The notes under the pieces are model-generated. The model was not told where the DNA came from, did no database searches, and saw only the letters and a list, made by a program, of their open reading frames with translations. The translations under genes and the position numbers were made by a program. Below, in pieces: positions 7,503 to 14,423 of a DNA stretch of 16,436 nucleotides. Within the stretch, counting starts at the first letter, position 1. Each line of letters begins with the position of its first letter. The stretch spans positions 1-16,436 of the forward strand of contig DATBMY010000559.1 of assembly GCA_036554605.1 (NCBI GenBank), read 5' to 3'. This DNA comes from DATBMY01 sp036554605 (GTDB lineage Bacteria; Acidobacteriota; Blastocatellia; UBA7656).

Positions 7503-8444
7503 CTAGCTATCCTCCCGCCTTATGTGATGTAGGAAAACGTCGTCCAGCGTCGGTTGAGCTATGGTCATCGATGCGACAGGTACGCGGAGATGCTCTAGAT
7601 GCTGTCGGACATCGAATAAGATATCGCCTCCGGCACTGGTAAAGACTTTGATGCGGTTGCCTTCGGTAATAACCCTCGTAAGCGACGCCACCTGCCGGAG
7701 CTCGTTTGCGACTACCTGCGGCGGGAACGCTTCGAGACTGCTCACCGTTATATCAAGAATCGAAGTGCCGACGCCGGCCTTAAGCTCCGCCGGCGTGCCC
7801 TGCGTCACGATCCTGCCGTTATTGAAGAGCGCGACCTGGTTCGCCAGCTGATCGACTTCTTCAAGAAAGTGGGACGTCAGGAAGATCGTCATCCCCGTCG
7901 CCGGCAGGTCCTCGATGTAATTCAAAAGCCGCTTACGGTGACTCACGTCCACGCCGGAAGTCGGCTCGTCGAGAAAGAGCAATTTGGGGGCGTGAAGGAG
8001 GCCTGTCGCAATGTCCATCAGCTTGCGCATGCCGCCCGAATATTCAAGAGCACGCTTATCGGCATCCTCTTTGAGCCCCACAAGCTCTAATACTTCATCT
8101 ATGCGGCGCGCCATCATCTGCGGGTCCATGCCGTACAGCCTGCCCTGCAGTATCAGATGCTCGCGGCCGGTCAATGCCTCGTCGGCCTGAGCTTCCTGCG
8201 GAACATACCCTATAACTTTACGCACCAGGTGAGGCTCTTTGACGATGTCGTGACCATCGACTTTCGCCGTCCCCTCGCTAGGATTTAGCAGCGTCGTCAG
8301 CATGCGAACAGTCGTAGTCTTGCCAGCCCCGTTCGGGCCGATCAGGCCGAACACCTGGCCCTGTTCGACGCTCAGGTTCAGACTATCGACGGCGACATGT
8401 TCTTTGAATTTGCGGGTCAGGTCCTGCGTTTCTATTATGTGCAT
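7503..8444 (-). CDS. ABC transporter ATP-binding protein (DrrA-like)
   Basis: A 313-residue ABC ATPase that powers the adjacent permease. Seen: Walker A GPNGAGKT (36-43), Q-loop Gln83 (YVPQEAQ), signature YSGGM (135-139), Walker B LLFLDEP (155-161) and the switch His192 (TSHFLEE). The YSGG form of the signature, the C-terminal ~80-residue extension (DUF4162-like) and the ending IAQPTLDDVFLHH are characteristic of the DrrA group of drug, antibiotic and lipid exporters. All catalytic residues are present. The start is supported by AGAGGTGA about 8 bases before ATG. The gene follows the SPL-family radical SAM gene by 46 bases, so it may belong to the same transcript as the toroid and radical SAM genes. 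Confidence 0.94.
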   Translation of the reverse strand: MHIIETQDLTRKFKEHVAVDSLNLSVEQGQVFGLIGPNGAGKTTTVRMLTTLLNPSEGTAKVDGHDIVKEPHLVRKVIGYVPQEAQADEALTGREHLILQGRLYGMDPQMMARRIDEVLELVGLKEDADKRALEYSGGMRKLMDIATGLLHAPKLLFLDEPTSGVDVSHRKRLLNYIEDLPATGMTIFLTSHFLEEVDQLANQVALFNNGRIVTQGTPAELKAGVGTSILDITVSSLEAFPPQVVANELRQVASLTRVITEGNRIKVFTSAGGDILFDVRQHLEHLRVPVASMTIAQPTLDDVFLHHIRREDS

Positions 8445-8490
8445 AGAATCGTCACCTCTGGTTTTTGGTCTAGGGCCTGGGAGACACGAA

Positions 8491-9489
8491 CTACTTCTTA
8501 GTTAGATGAATAAGTTCAAGCTGACCGGATTCGGTCTCTGCGGGCGCCGACTCGTCCGACTGCGCTTCCGCAGGTGGGGTGTAGAGCATGCGGTCGTAAT
8601 GGTTCACGCCGTACTCGGCCGCCAGCTCGTACTGCATGGCCTTGACACCCTTAACGATCTCGCGCGGCGGATAGTCTCCCCTATAGAGCGCCTTATAACG
8701 CGGAACGACTTCCGGAAAATGTTCTTCCAGGTATGGAAGCAGATACTGCCTGGCACTCGATCTGAGTGTCAGTGTATCGGCCAGGAAGTAACTCACACCC
8801 GAGTCGGCGGCCATTCGGACGACCTTCTCCATGTTCTCGCGCGAATCAGTAAGCGCCGGGAAAATGGGAGACATGACGACGCCGACCGTAATGCCCGCCT
8901 TCGCGAGTTGCTCGGCGGCCTTGAACCGCTGCTTGACGGTGGCCGTCGAGGGTTCCAGCATCCGCTTGAGCTTCTCGTCGGTTGAGGTGAGGCTAAAAAC
9001 TATGTTAAGGAAAAGCTTCCTGGAAAACTCAGTCAATAGGTCGAGATCGTCGAGCACCAGGTGCGATTTTGTTGAAAGGACGACCGGCGTATCGCACTCC
9101 ATAAAGACCTGCATCATCTGGCGAGTGATGCGGTACCGTCGCTCTATGGGTTGATATGGGTCGGTCACCGTGCCGAGGTTGACGAGCTCGCGCTTCCAGC
9201 TCCTCCGCATTAACTCTTTGCGCAATACGGTCGCGGCGTTCACTTTGGCAAAGACCACGTGCTGAAACATGCCGAGCGGCAGTTGAAGGTACTCGTGCGT
9301 GTAGCGGGCATAGCAATACCAGCAGTCGTGCTGGCAACCTCTGTAGGGATTCGCCCCCCAGTGAAACGGTAGCTTCGGGACGTTCAGCCTGTAGAGTATC
9401 GATTTGGCTTCATTCTCCCGAACCTCCAGCCGCACCTGTGACGACTGCTCAAATTCGGCTCGCTCTTCAGTTTCTTTGCCGATCTCCAT
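8491..9489 (-). CDS. SPL / Rv2578c-family radical SAM protein
   Basis: A 332-residue radical SAM enzyme. The cluster motif is PYRGCQHDCWYCYAR, with Cys52, Cys56 and Cys59 (CxxxCxxC) to hold the [4Fe-4S] cluster that splits S-adenosylmethionine. The conserved HWGANPYRGC context, the later VTDPYQPIE and the TKS segment match the family related to spore photoproduct lyase (SPL family, Rv2578c in mycobacteria). The reaction of this non-spore branch is unknown, and the organism is not expected to sporulate. No intein interrupts the motif, unlike some mycobacterial homologues. It starts 5 bases after the stop of the toroid-like gene and has no clear ribosome site of its own, which suggests translational coupling. 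The tail from about residue 305 is acidic and low-complexity (PPAEAQSDESAPAETESGQ) and probably disordered. Confidence 0.88.
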   Translation of the reverse strand: MEIGKETEERAEFEQSSQVRLEVRENEAKSILYRLNVPKLPFHWGANPYRGCQHDCWYCYARYTHEYLQLPLGMFQHVVFAKVNAATVLRKELMRRSWKRELVNLGTVTDPYQPIERRYRITRQMMQVFMECDTPVVLSTKSHLVLDDLDLLTEFSRKLFLNIVFSLTSTDEKLKRMLEPSTATVKQRFKAAEQLAKAGITVGVVMSPIFPALTDSRENMEKVVRMAADSGVSYFLADTLTLRSSARQYLLPYLEEHFPEVVPRYKALYRGDYPPREIVKGVKAMQYELAAEYGVNHYDRMLYTPPAEAQSDESAPAETESGQLELIHLTKK

Positions 9490-9494
9490 CTCGA

Positions 9495-10529
9495 TTACAT
9501 ACGCGGTTTTCTTGTCGCCTTCCGCTTGCCGTTGCCCTTCTGCTGGTGGGCCCGGTGATGCGCACGCGCGACGATGAAGGTAATCCAGGGCGAAGGCTCT
9601 TTCTTCTGCCCGAAATCGAATTCCGCGAAGGGCTTGTTTATTCCTTCCGCGGTAAACAACCCCTCCCCCGACTGCTTCTCAGTGACGGCCGCGAGCATAT
9701 CCTGGTAGCGGCTGTCCCGCACAGCCGAAGGGAAGACGGATAGTGTATCGACAGTCTTCAGGAGTTGGTGCTGCACGAACGGCACCTGGAGCTTATTGAA
9801 TGTGCCCCCCATGCCGAAGCCTACGGGCCGATAGGGCTCCGCGCGGCGTTCCCAGCAATTTAGCACAAACTCGACCCCGCGTTTCGCCACCGGCGACTCT
9901 AGCAGCTCCGGGTTCGCCCCGACCGCCCGCAGCACGTTGACCGTCCCGAACGGGCAGCTTTCGTCTTTCTCCCTGTCCCGCCCGGGCAGGCACGCTTCCG
10001 TAGGGTGCCAGCCGCCGTCGAGCCGCTGCCAGTCGGCAATGTATTCGTACACGCGGCGCAAGCGGGCATCATCCAGATATCCGAACCGGGCGAGCGCGTA
10101 AGTCATAACGTGCGAGATGCATATATACGGGCGCTTGTCCCACGATTTCGTGTGGTCGAAACCGCCGTGCAAAAACCCCGGCGGTGCGGGCTCCGGGGCT
10201 TGGGCATCGAAGACTTTCTTGGCTACCGAGGCGACTCGCGCATCATCTCGCCTTAGCCCAAAGTCGGCAAGCAGCGAAAGCTTCCATAGCGAATCCTTGG
10301 GGTCATACGCCCGGCCGAGGCGCCTCTCCTGCGGCCAAACTTTCACTTCGTCAAGCAGCGTGGCGACGCACTTATTCTTCTTCAAAGCGCTGTAAGCACT
10401 TTCTACTTCGGGATCGTCTTCGCGCTGCCCGAGTAGATCTAACCGGGTATTCAATACCACCCACGGCTCCTTGCGACTCAACAGCCAATCTACGGGCGCT
10501 TCTGTTTTGTTGGCGTCTCTCTCTGGCAT
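9495..10529 (-). CDS. Alpha/alpha-toroid protein (prenyltransferase / squalene-oxidase repeat-like)
   Basis: A 344-residue soluble protein, probably all-helical. It begins WLLSRKEPWVVLNTRLDLLG, then shows repeat-like units centred on WKLSLLADFG (82-91), YICISHVMTYALARFGYLDD (135-154), WQRLDGGWHP (167-176) and VNVLRAVGANPELLESPVAKRGVEFVLNCW (197-226). The DGGW and the FGTVNVLRAL-type helices are typical of the prenyltransferase/squalene-oxidase repeat (terpenoid cyclase toroid) superfamily. Catalytic DxDD or QW motifs of true squalene-hopene cyclases are not present, so I do not call it a cyclase. The C-terminal ~20 residues are strongly basic (KGNGKRKATRKPRM) and could bind nucleic acid or phospholipid. 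The ribosome site is a purine-rich AAAGAGAGTG upstream of ATG. It heads the set with the SPL radical SAM protein (5-base gap). Function unknown. Confidence 0.7.
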   Translation of the reverse strand: MPERDANKTEAPVDWLLSRKEPWVVLNTRLDLLGQREDDPEVESAYSALKKNKCVATLLDEVKVWPQERRLGRAYDPKDSLWKLSLLADFGLRRDDARVASVAKKVFDAQAPEPAPPGFLHGGFDHTKSWDKRPYICISHVMTYALARFGYLDDARLRRVYEYIADWQRLDGGWHPTEACLPGRDREKDESCPFGTVNVLRAVGANPELLESPVAKRGVEFVLNCWERRAEPYRPVGFGMGGTFNKLQVPFVQHQLLKTVDTLSVFPSAVRDSRYQDMLAAVTEKQSGEGLFTAEGINKPFAEFDFGQKKEPSPWITFIVARAHHRAHQQKGNGKRKATRKPRM

Positions 10530-10618
10530 GAAGTCACTCTCTTTAGATTTATCCCCGCGACTCTGATTCGTCGAATGTTCGGGACTGCTCGATTACAGCC
10601 GGGAGCCGGAATAGCAAT

Positions 10619-10664
10619 CGCGGTTCACTGGCATCGCGCTAATATGGCAGCGCCTGAAACCGCG
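10619..10664 (-). terminator. Nested inverted repeat after the DAHP synthase gene
   Basis: CGCGGTT at 10619-10625 and AACCGCG at 10658-10664 are perfect 7-base inverted repeats. Inside, GCGCT (10636-10640) can pair with AGCGC. On the minus strand the structure begins 16 bases after the DAHP synthase stop. A U-tract is missing, so this is at best a weak or Rho-assisted terminator, or a leader structure of the next gene. Confidence 0.3.
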
Positions 10665-10680
10665 GAGGAGTACGAACTTT

Positions 10681-11523
10681 TCAAGCCGGCATCGGGGCTG
10701 AATACAGGAACCTGGATTCCAAACTGACGTAGCCGCGCAATTCTACCATTAGCTCCTTGAATTGCGTAGGGGTGACCGATTGCTTCCCGTCACAAAGCGC
10801 TTCGTGAGGGCGCGGGTGCACCTCAACCATCAAGCCGTCCGCGCCGACCGCGACAGCGGCCTTCGAGGCCGGGCGGATCAGGTCGCGGCGTCCGGTGGCA
10901 TGCGACGGGTCGACGACGACCGGCAGGTGGCTCAACTTTTGTAAGACAGGCACGGCCGTGATGTCCAAGGTGTTCCGCGTGGCGGTATCGAAAGTGCGTA
11001 TACCGCGCTCGCAAAGGATGATCTGCTCATTGCCGCTCGACGCTATGTATTCCGCCGATAATAGGAACTCCTGTATGGTCGAGCTCATCCCGCGCTTAAG
11101 CAGAACTGGCTTGCCTGCGGAGCCGAGCCTCTTGAGCAGCGCGAAATTCTGCATATTGCGCGAGCCGACCTGCAAAATATCCGCGTACTCACAAACCATT
11201 GACACGTCCTCAGGCGTGATTGTTTCGGTGACGATCCTCAGTCCAGTTTTCTCGCGCGCCTCCGCCAGGAGCTTAAGGCCTTCCTCACGCAGCCCCTGGA
11301 AGTCGTATGGTGAAGTCCTCGGTTTGAAAGCCCCGCCCCGCAATATCCGAGCGCCCGCGGCCTTTACTGTTGCGGCGGTCTCCATCAACTGTTCGCGCGA
11401 TTCGACAGCGCAAGGGCCGGCTATAACGACGAACTCAGAGCCACCAATCTCTATCTCATCCAGGCAGACCTTCGTCCTTTCTCGCTTCGTTTCAAGGCTA
11501 ACCATTTTAAAAGGCTGCACCAT
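10681..11523 (-). CDS. aroF: 3-deoxy-7-phosphoheptulonate (DAHP) synthase, short unregulated type I-beta form
   Basis: A 280-residue cytosolic TIM-barrel enzyme joining phosphoenolpyruvate and erythrose 4-phosphate, the first step of the shikimate pathway. Seen: GPCAVES (36-42), RGGAFKPRTSPY (62-73), QVGSRNMQNF (118-127), LLKRGM (141-146), CERGIRTF (171-178), DPSHATGRR (205-213), VEVHP (233-237) and ALCDGKQS (242-249). The metal ligands are Cys38, His208, Glu234 and Asp245; their spacings (170, 26, 11) equal those I recall for the Thermotoga maritima enzyme (Cys102, His272, Glu298, Asp309). The offset shows that the ~64-residue N-terminal ferredoxin-like feedback domain is absent. The start is uncertain: ATG 11523 has no clear Shine-Dalgarno, and ATG at residue 7 (11505) is an alternative. 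It stands alone between 179-base and 151-base gaps. No aromatic-rich leader peptide is visible. KDO8P synthase is a related alternative, but the motifs favour DAHP synthase. Confidence 0.93.
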   Translation of the reverse strand: MVQPFKMVSLETKRERTKVCLDEIEIGGSEFVVIAGPCAVESREQLMETAATVKAAGARILRGGAFKPRTSPYDFQGLREEGLKLLAEAREKTGLRIVTETITPEDVSMVCEYADILQVGSRNMQNFALLKRLGSAGKPVLLKRGMSSTIQEFLLSAEYIASSGNEQIILCERGIRTFDTATRNTLDITAVPVLQKLSHLPVVVDPSHATGRRDLIRPASKAAVAVGADGLMVEVHPRPHEALCDGKQSVTPTQFKELMVELRGYVSLESRFLYSAPMPA

Positions 11524-11533
11524 CTATTTATTC

Positions 11534-11543
11534 CGATATATCG
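11534..11543. promoter_or_regulatory. CGATATATCG palindrome upstream of aroF
   Basis: A perfect 10-base palindrome about 10 to 20 bases before the aroF ATG. It could be an operator or AT-rich promoter element. Only the symmetry is seen. Confidence 0.25.
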
Positions 11544-11599
11544 ACAGGACCGATAGCACTTTCTGACAACATATTTACCTGAGGATAGAGTGAGCACTT

Positions 11600-11633
11600 A
11601 TCCCCGCCGGGGATGCGGCGACACTCTCGCCGC
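11600..11633 (-). terminator. Two adjacent hairpins between the SnoaL-like gene and aroF
   Basis: ATCCCC (11600-11605) pairs with GGGGAT (11609-11614) around a 3-base loop. Directly next to it, GCGGCGA (11615-11621) pairs with TCGCCGC (11627-11633) around a 5-base loop. Both stems are perfect and GC-rich. On the minus strand they lie about 70 bases past the SnoaL-like stop and about 80 bases before aroF. No U-tract follows, so this is a candidate factor-dependent terminator or an aroF leader structure. Confidence 0.4.
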
Positions 11634-11702
11634 CCTCTATTTCGCGTATCGTCTCTATATGCCCGCGCCACAACGAAAGGCGCTGTGCCAGCGGTGGGCC
11701 GA

Positions 11703-12137
11703 TTACCTTTTGGCGGAAGGTCCGCCGGCGCTCACTTGCTTCATAAACATTGCTACGTCCTGCCGGCTTTCCTCGCGCGTGATCTTGCCGTTTCTCAAGG
11801 TGAGCACGGTTGTGCCGCGGTTAGAGACGGGTTTGTTGGTCGGGGCCATCCCTTTGAACGTGCCCTTATGAGTGGCGCGGATGGTCCAATCGAATGTGAC
11901 CGTCCCCCCCTTCGGATCAACCTGTATATTCCTCGCGGACATTTTTGCATCAGGGAAGGCTTTTTCCCGCTCCTGGAAATACCGCCGCCGGCCCGCCCGA
12001 TCCATGGTATGCCCCGGATCTCCCGCACTAACAGACGCGCTCTTCGGGTCATGAAACTCTTCGATGTACTTGTTGTCGTGACTATTTATCGCCTTCACAT
12101 AATCTTTGACAAACTGTCGCATTTCCTGTTCCGTCAT
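11703..12137 (-). CDS. SnoaL-like / NTF2-fold small protein
   Basis: A 144-residue protein that reads as a single NTF2-like cone. The N-terminal helix is MTEQEMRQFVKDYVKAINSHD with the usual NSHD turn. FHDPKSASVSAGDPGHTMDR and RYFQEREKAFPDAKMSARNI follow, and the C-terminal strands are VTFDWTIRATHKGTFKGMAPT, NRGTTVLTLRNGKITREES and DVAMFMKQVSA. This is the pattern of the SnoaL-like polyketide-cyclase / ester-cyclase group, most members of which have no proven reaction. There is no signal peptide. The start has an excellent ribosome site, GGAGGAGA, just before ATG. It lies 73 bases downstream of the cysteine-rich membrane protein and is the last gene of that minus-strand set. The family call is fairly safe; the catalytic role and substrate are unknown. 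Confidence 0.8.
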   Translation of the reverse strand: MTEQEMRQFVKDYVKAINSHDNKYIEEFHDPKSASVSAGDPGHTMDRAGRRRYFQEREKAFPDAKMSARNIQVDPKGGTVTFDWTIRATHKGTFKGMAPTNKPVSNRGTTVLTLRNGKITREESRQDVAMFMKQVSAGGPSAKR

Positions 12138-12210
12138 TACTCTCCTCCCTGGATGTGAAGCGGGCCGTTCTCTCGCGACATTGCCCGCCCATTTACGCCG
12201 CAGCCAACTA

Positions 12211-12777
12211 TTATCTAGTTATCTGGACGCGGCCCGTGCGCCCGACAAAATTGGGATTCAGCGCGCACTTCACGTTCAGACATTTCGAACAGACGTTGCG
12301 CTTATGGAATACTTGCCATCCAATCGCGGTCGCAAGATATATGAAGAATGACGCCCAGCTATCGTAGTAAAACAGGAATGCAGCCGGGTATACGCTGACC
12401 CCGATCCAGAGCGCGGGCACGATAAGATCTTCAAGGAGCGAATAGTCGCCTTCCCTCTTATTGAATATCCGTTTGGCGCACTGGCCGCCACCCATATAGC
12501 AGCGCTTACCATAATAGGGACACTTGGTGCAGGTGAGGTAGAGATAATAGACGTATGCGGAAGGGCCCAGGAAAAGGTAGAAGAGCCCGGCGGGAAGGTT
12601 ATGCAGTGAGACCGACACGACCCCGATCAGGAACCACGTCAGCAGCCATGTGGTATAGATGGCTACATCCTGCCGGCTGAATTCCTCGACAGACATGATG
12701 TGCCTGTAAGGGTGCCGGGCGTAAGGGAGCCTCGAAGGAATCTCTTCGAGGAATTTAGCGACCTTCCAGAGCTTCAC
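12211..12777 (-). CDS. Four-helix membrane protein with two cysteine clusters
   Basis: I do not recognise this 188-residue protein. It starts at GTG 12777 with AGAAGGAC about 5 bases upstream. Four hydrophobic segments lie at about 38-57, 61-80, 115-136 and 138-157. Between helices 2 and 3 is a cluster with Cys83, Cys86, Cys93 and Cys100 (C-x2-C-x6-C-x6-C, within CTKCPYYGKRCYMGGGQC). After helix 4 is a second with Cys163, Cys166 and Cys171 (C-x2-C-x4-C). With four helices both clusters face the same side, the cytoplasm if the N-terminus is inside, so together they could bind an Fe-S cluster or zinc. The gene starts 28 bases after the Tes-like radical SAM stop. A role in electron delivery to, or membrane docking of, that enzyme is inference from position and cysteines only. 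There is no signal peptide besides helix 1. Confidence 0.8.
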   Translation of the reverse strand: MKLWKVAKFLEEIPSRLPYARHPYRHIMSVEEFSRQDVAIYTTWLLTWFLIGVVSVSLHNLPAGLFYLFLGPSAYVYYLYLTCTKCPYYGKRCYMGGGQCAKRIFNKREGDYSLLEDLIVPALWIGVSVYPAAFLFYYDSWASFFIYLATAIGWQVFHKRNVCSKCLNVKCALNPNFVGRTGRVQITR

Positions 12778-12805
12778 CTTAGTCCTTCTGTCGATTAGGC
12801 CTTAA

Positions 12806-14362
12806 CTAATTAACTCGTCGCTGAATCTGAACCAGCGCCGGAGCGCCGGCGGCCCTCTTCTTATCGAGCGACACGTAGTTGCCCGACGAGATCATCTTCT
12901 CCGTGCGATGGCGGTAGAACGTGTTGTAGCTACAGAAGGGGACCTGGTTACCATCAGGAACCAGGTAATGGATCGAACAGGTCTCTACCCGCTCCACGTC
13001 GAAGTTCCACTTGTCCATGTGGTGCACGCAAGTCACCATAATGACATTTTCGAGATCAGACATCGGGTCGTAAGCGCCTTTAAATAGGCTGTTGAATACG
13101 ACCTGTCGAAAGACTTTATTGGAGACCTGAGTGACGGTGCTCAACAGGAGTCTGCCGGCGTAACTCAGTTTTACGAGCGAACGGCGCCACCCCCGGCTCG
13201 CCTTCATCGCCTTCGCCCCCCGGTCCATCAGGTTCAATAGCGGCTCGACATTCAGCATCTCGCTGAGCGGGGCGAGGCTCTTGTCCGGCTTCACATAAAC
13301 GTATGTCGCCACGTTGCAGCACGGGTGGGTGTAAAGCTTGTCTTGCTTCTGGTCTGTGAGCTGCTCGAAGAACTCGGCGATAGGCAACATTGCCGCCACC
13401 GGGTAAAAGTCGCTTCGTTTTATAACGCCGCCCGTCTGCTCCTCAAGCGCGGCCATGAAGTCGTAAGGCGTTGAGCGCATGTTATTGACATCGAACTGCG
13501 TCGCCCGGCCATAGAAAGTTAAGGTTTGCGCGACCATCCGTTTGATGACATCGCTGTTCTTTGCGGCGAACCTGAGTATGTCGCCGGCCTCCTTGTCGTT
13601 GAGGCCCTTCGTCATGGTCACGACGAGGACCACCCGAAGCCCGGCTTCGCGCGCCGCGTCGATGGCCTTCTGCTTCAGGGCGAAGAGCTTTGCGCCTCGG
13701 TTGAATTTGTATATCTCATCATCCAGGCCGTCGAACTGGAGCCCGATCGCGTCGAGACCGGCCTCTTTGAGAAGGCGGGCGTAGCCCGGTTCGGTCGCGA
13801 ATCGCAACCCGTGTGAGTTTATCTCGATCCGCCCGTAACCCATCCGCCTGGCCATGCGGATCATCTCCGGCAGGTCGTCCCTCAAGGTGGGCTCGCCGCC
13901 TGAAAACTGCACGGTTATGTGCTTGGCCGTGCCGCGCTCGGAGTACTGGGCCAACATCGCCTCTATCTGGTCCAGCGTCGGCTCGAACTCGTGCTCCATA
14001 CACATCTTCGATTCCGAGAAGCATATCGGGCAGGTGAGATCGCACCGGTTGGTGATGTCTATTAAGGCGATTAGAGGCGACCCCTTGTGCTCCTTGCAAG
14101 GCCCACACTCTGTTGGACACTTCTTATTACGCAAGCGCCCTTCATCGGGCAGGTGTTGGAACGTCATGAGCCGCCGGTAATTCTCCGCGTCCGACCAATA
14201 AAGAGTCTCGAATTCCCCGTGATCAGGACAGCTCTTGACCATGCGCACTTCGCCATTCCGCTCGACGAGTTCCGCCTCGGTGATTCGGTCACATTCCGGA
14301 CAAACGCTTTGGGTGACGCGCATCGCGTCCTTGGGAGCGCCCGAGTGGTAACTTGTAGTCAT
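12806..14362 (-). CDS. Tes/MSS-like radical SAM protein (tetraether / membrane-spanning lipid synthase family)
   Basis: A 518-residue radical SAM protein. An N-terminal ribbon carries CPEC (Cys21, Cys24) and CPDHG (Cys45), then CPTECGPC (Cys82, Cys86, Cys89). The radical SAM core follows: NRCDLTCPICF with Cys107, Cys111 and Cys114 (CxxxCxxC), and QFSGGEPTLRDDLPE with GGEP at 155-158. Further conserved stretches are GLQFDGLDDEIY (207-218), TMTKGLNDKEAGDIL (249-263), FYGRATQ (283-289) and SDFYP (317-321). Late cysteines at 348, 349, 445, 462 and 477 could hold extra clusters. Length and layout match MJ0619-type tetraether synthase, described as having several Fe-S clusters plus a rubredoxin-like site, and its bacterial homologues linked to membrane-spanning diacids. 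Such enzymes join two fatty tails carbon to carbon. The start is ATG 14362 with GGGAAG upstream. Substrate here is inferred; another radical SAM lipid reaction remains possible. Confidence 0.8.
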   Translation of the reverse strand: MTTSYHSGAPKDAMRVTQSVCPECDRITEAELVERNGEVRMVKSCPDHGEFETLYWSDAENYRRLMTFQHLPDEGRLRNKKCPTECGPCKEHKGSPLIALIDITNRCDLTCPICFSESKMCMEHEFEPTLDQIEAMLAQYSERGTAKHITVQFSGGEPTLRDDLPEMIRMARRMGYGRIEINSHGLRFATEPGYARLLKEAGLDAIGLQFDGLDDEIYKFNRGAKLFALKQKAIDAAREAGLRVVLVVTMTKGLNDKEAGDILRFAAKNSDVIKRMVAQTLTFYGRATQFDVNNMRSTPYDFMAALEEQTGGVIKRSDFYPVAAMLPIAEFFEQLTDQKQDKLYTHPCCNVATYVYVKPDKSLAPLSEMLNVEPLLNLMDRGAKAMKASRGWRRSLVKLSYAGRLLLSTVTQVSNKVFRQVVFNSLFKGAYDPMSDLENVIMVTCVHHMDKWNFDVERVETCSIHYLVPDGNQVPFCSYNTFYRHRTEKMISSGNYVSLDKKRAAGAPALVQIQRRVN

Positions 14363-14423
14363 TGCTCTTCCCTCACCTGATTAAAACAGCGACGGTTCGG
14401 TTGCCGAGTTCAAATCATAGTCA

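Noticed and set aside
9311..9340. Possible intein at the radical SAM motif of the SPL-type protein, as in some mycobacterial Rv2578c homologues
   Set aside because: The CxxxCxxC motif is continuous with no inserted sequence.
9495..10529. Squalene-hopene cyclase
   Set aside because: The protein is about half the usual length and shows no DxDD motif; only the toroid-type repeats are supported.
11528..11572. 14-codon frame just before aroF (MLSESAIGPVDISE) as a leader peptide
   Set aside because: It contains no Trp, Phe or Tyr and has only a weak ribosome site, so there is no support for attenuation.
12905..12914. TGTAGCTACA palindrome inside the Tes-like gene
   Set aside because: It lies in coding sequence and is likely chance, despite resembling the intergenic TGTA/TACA sites.
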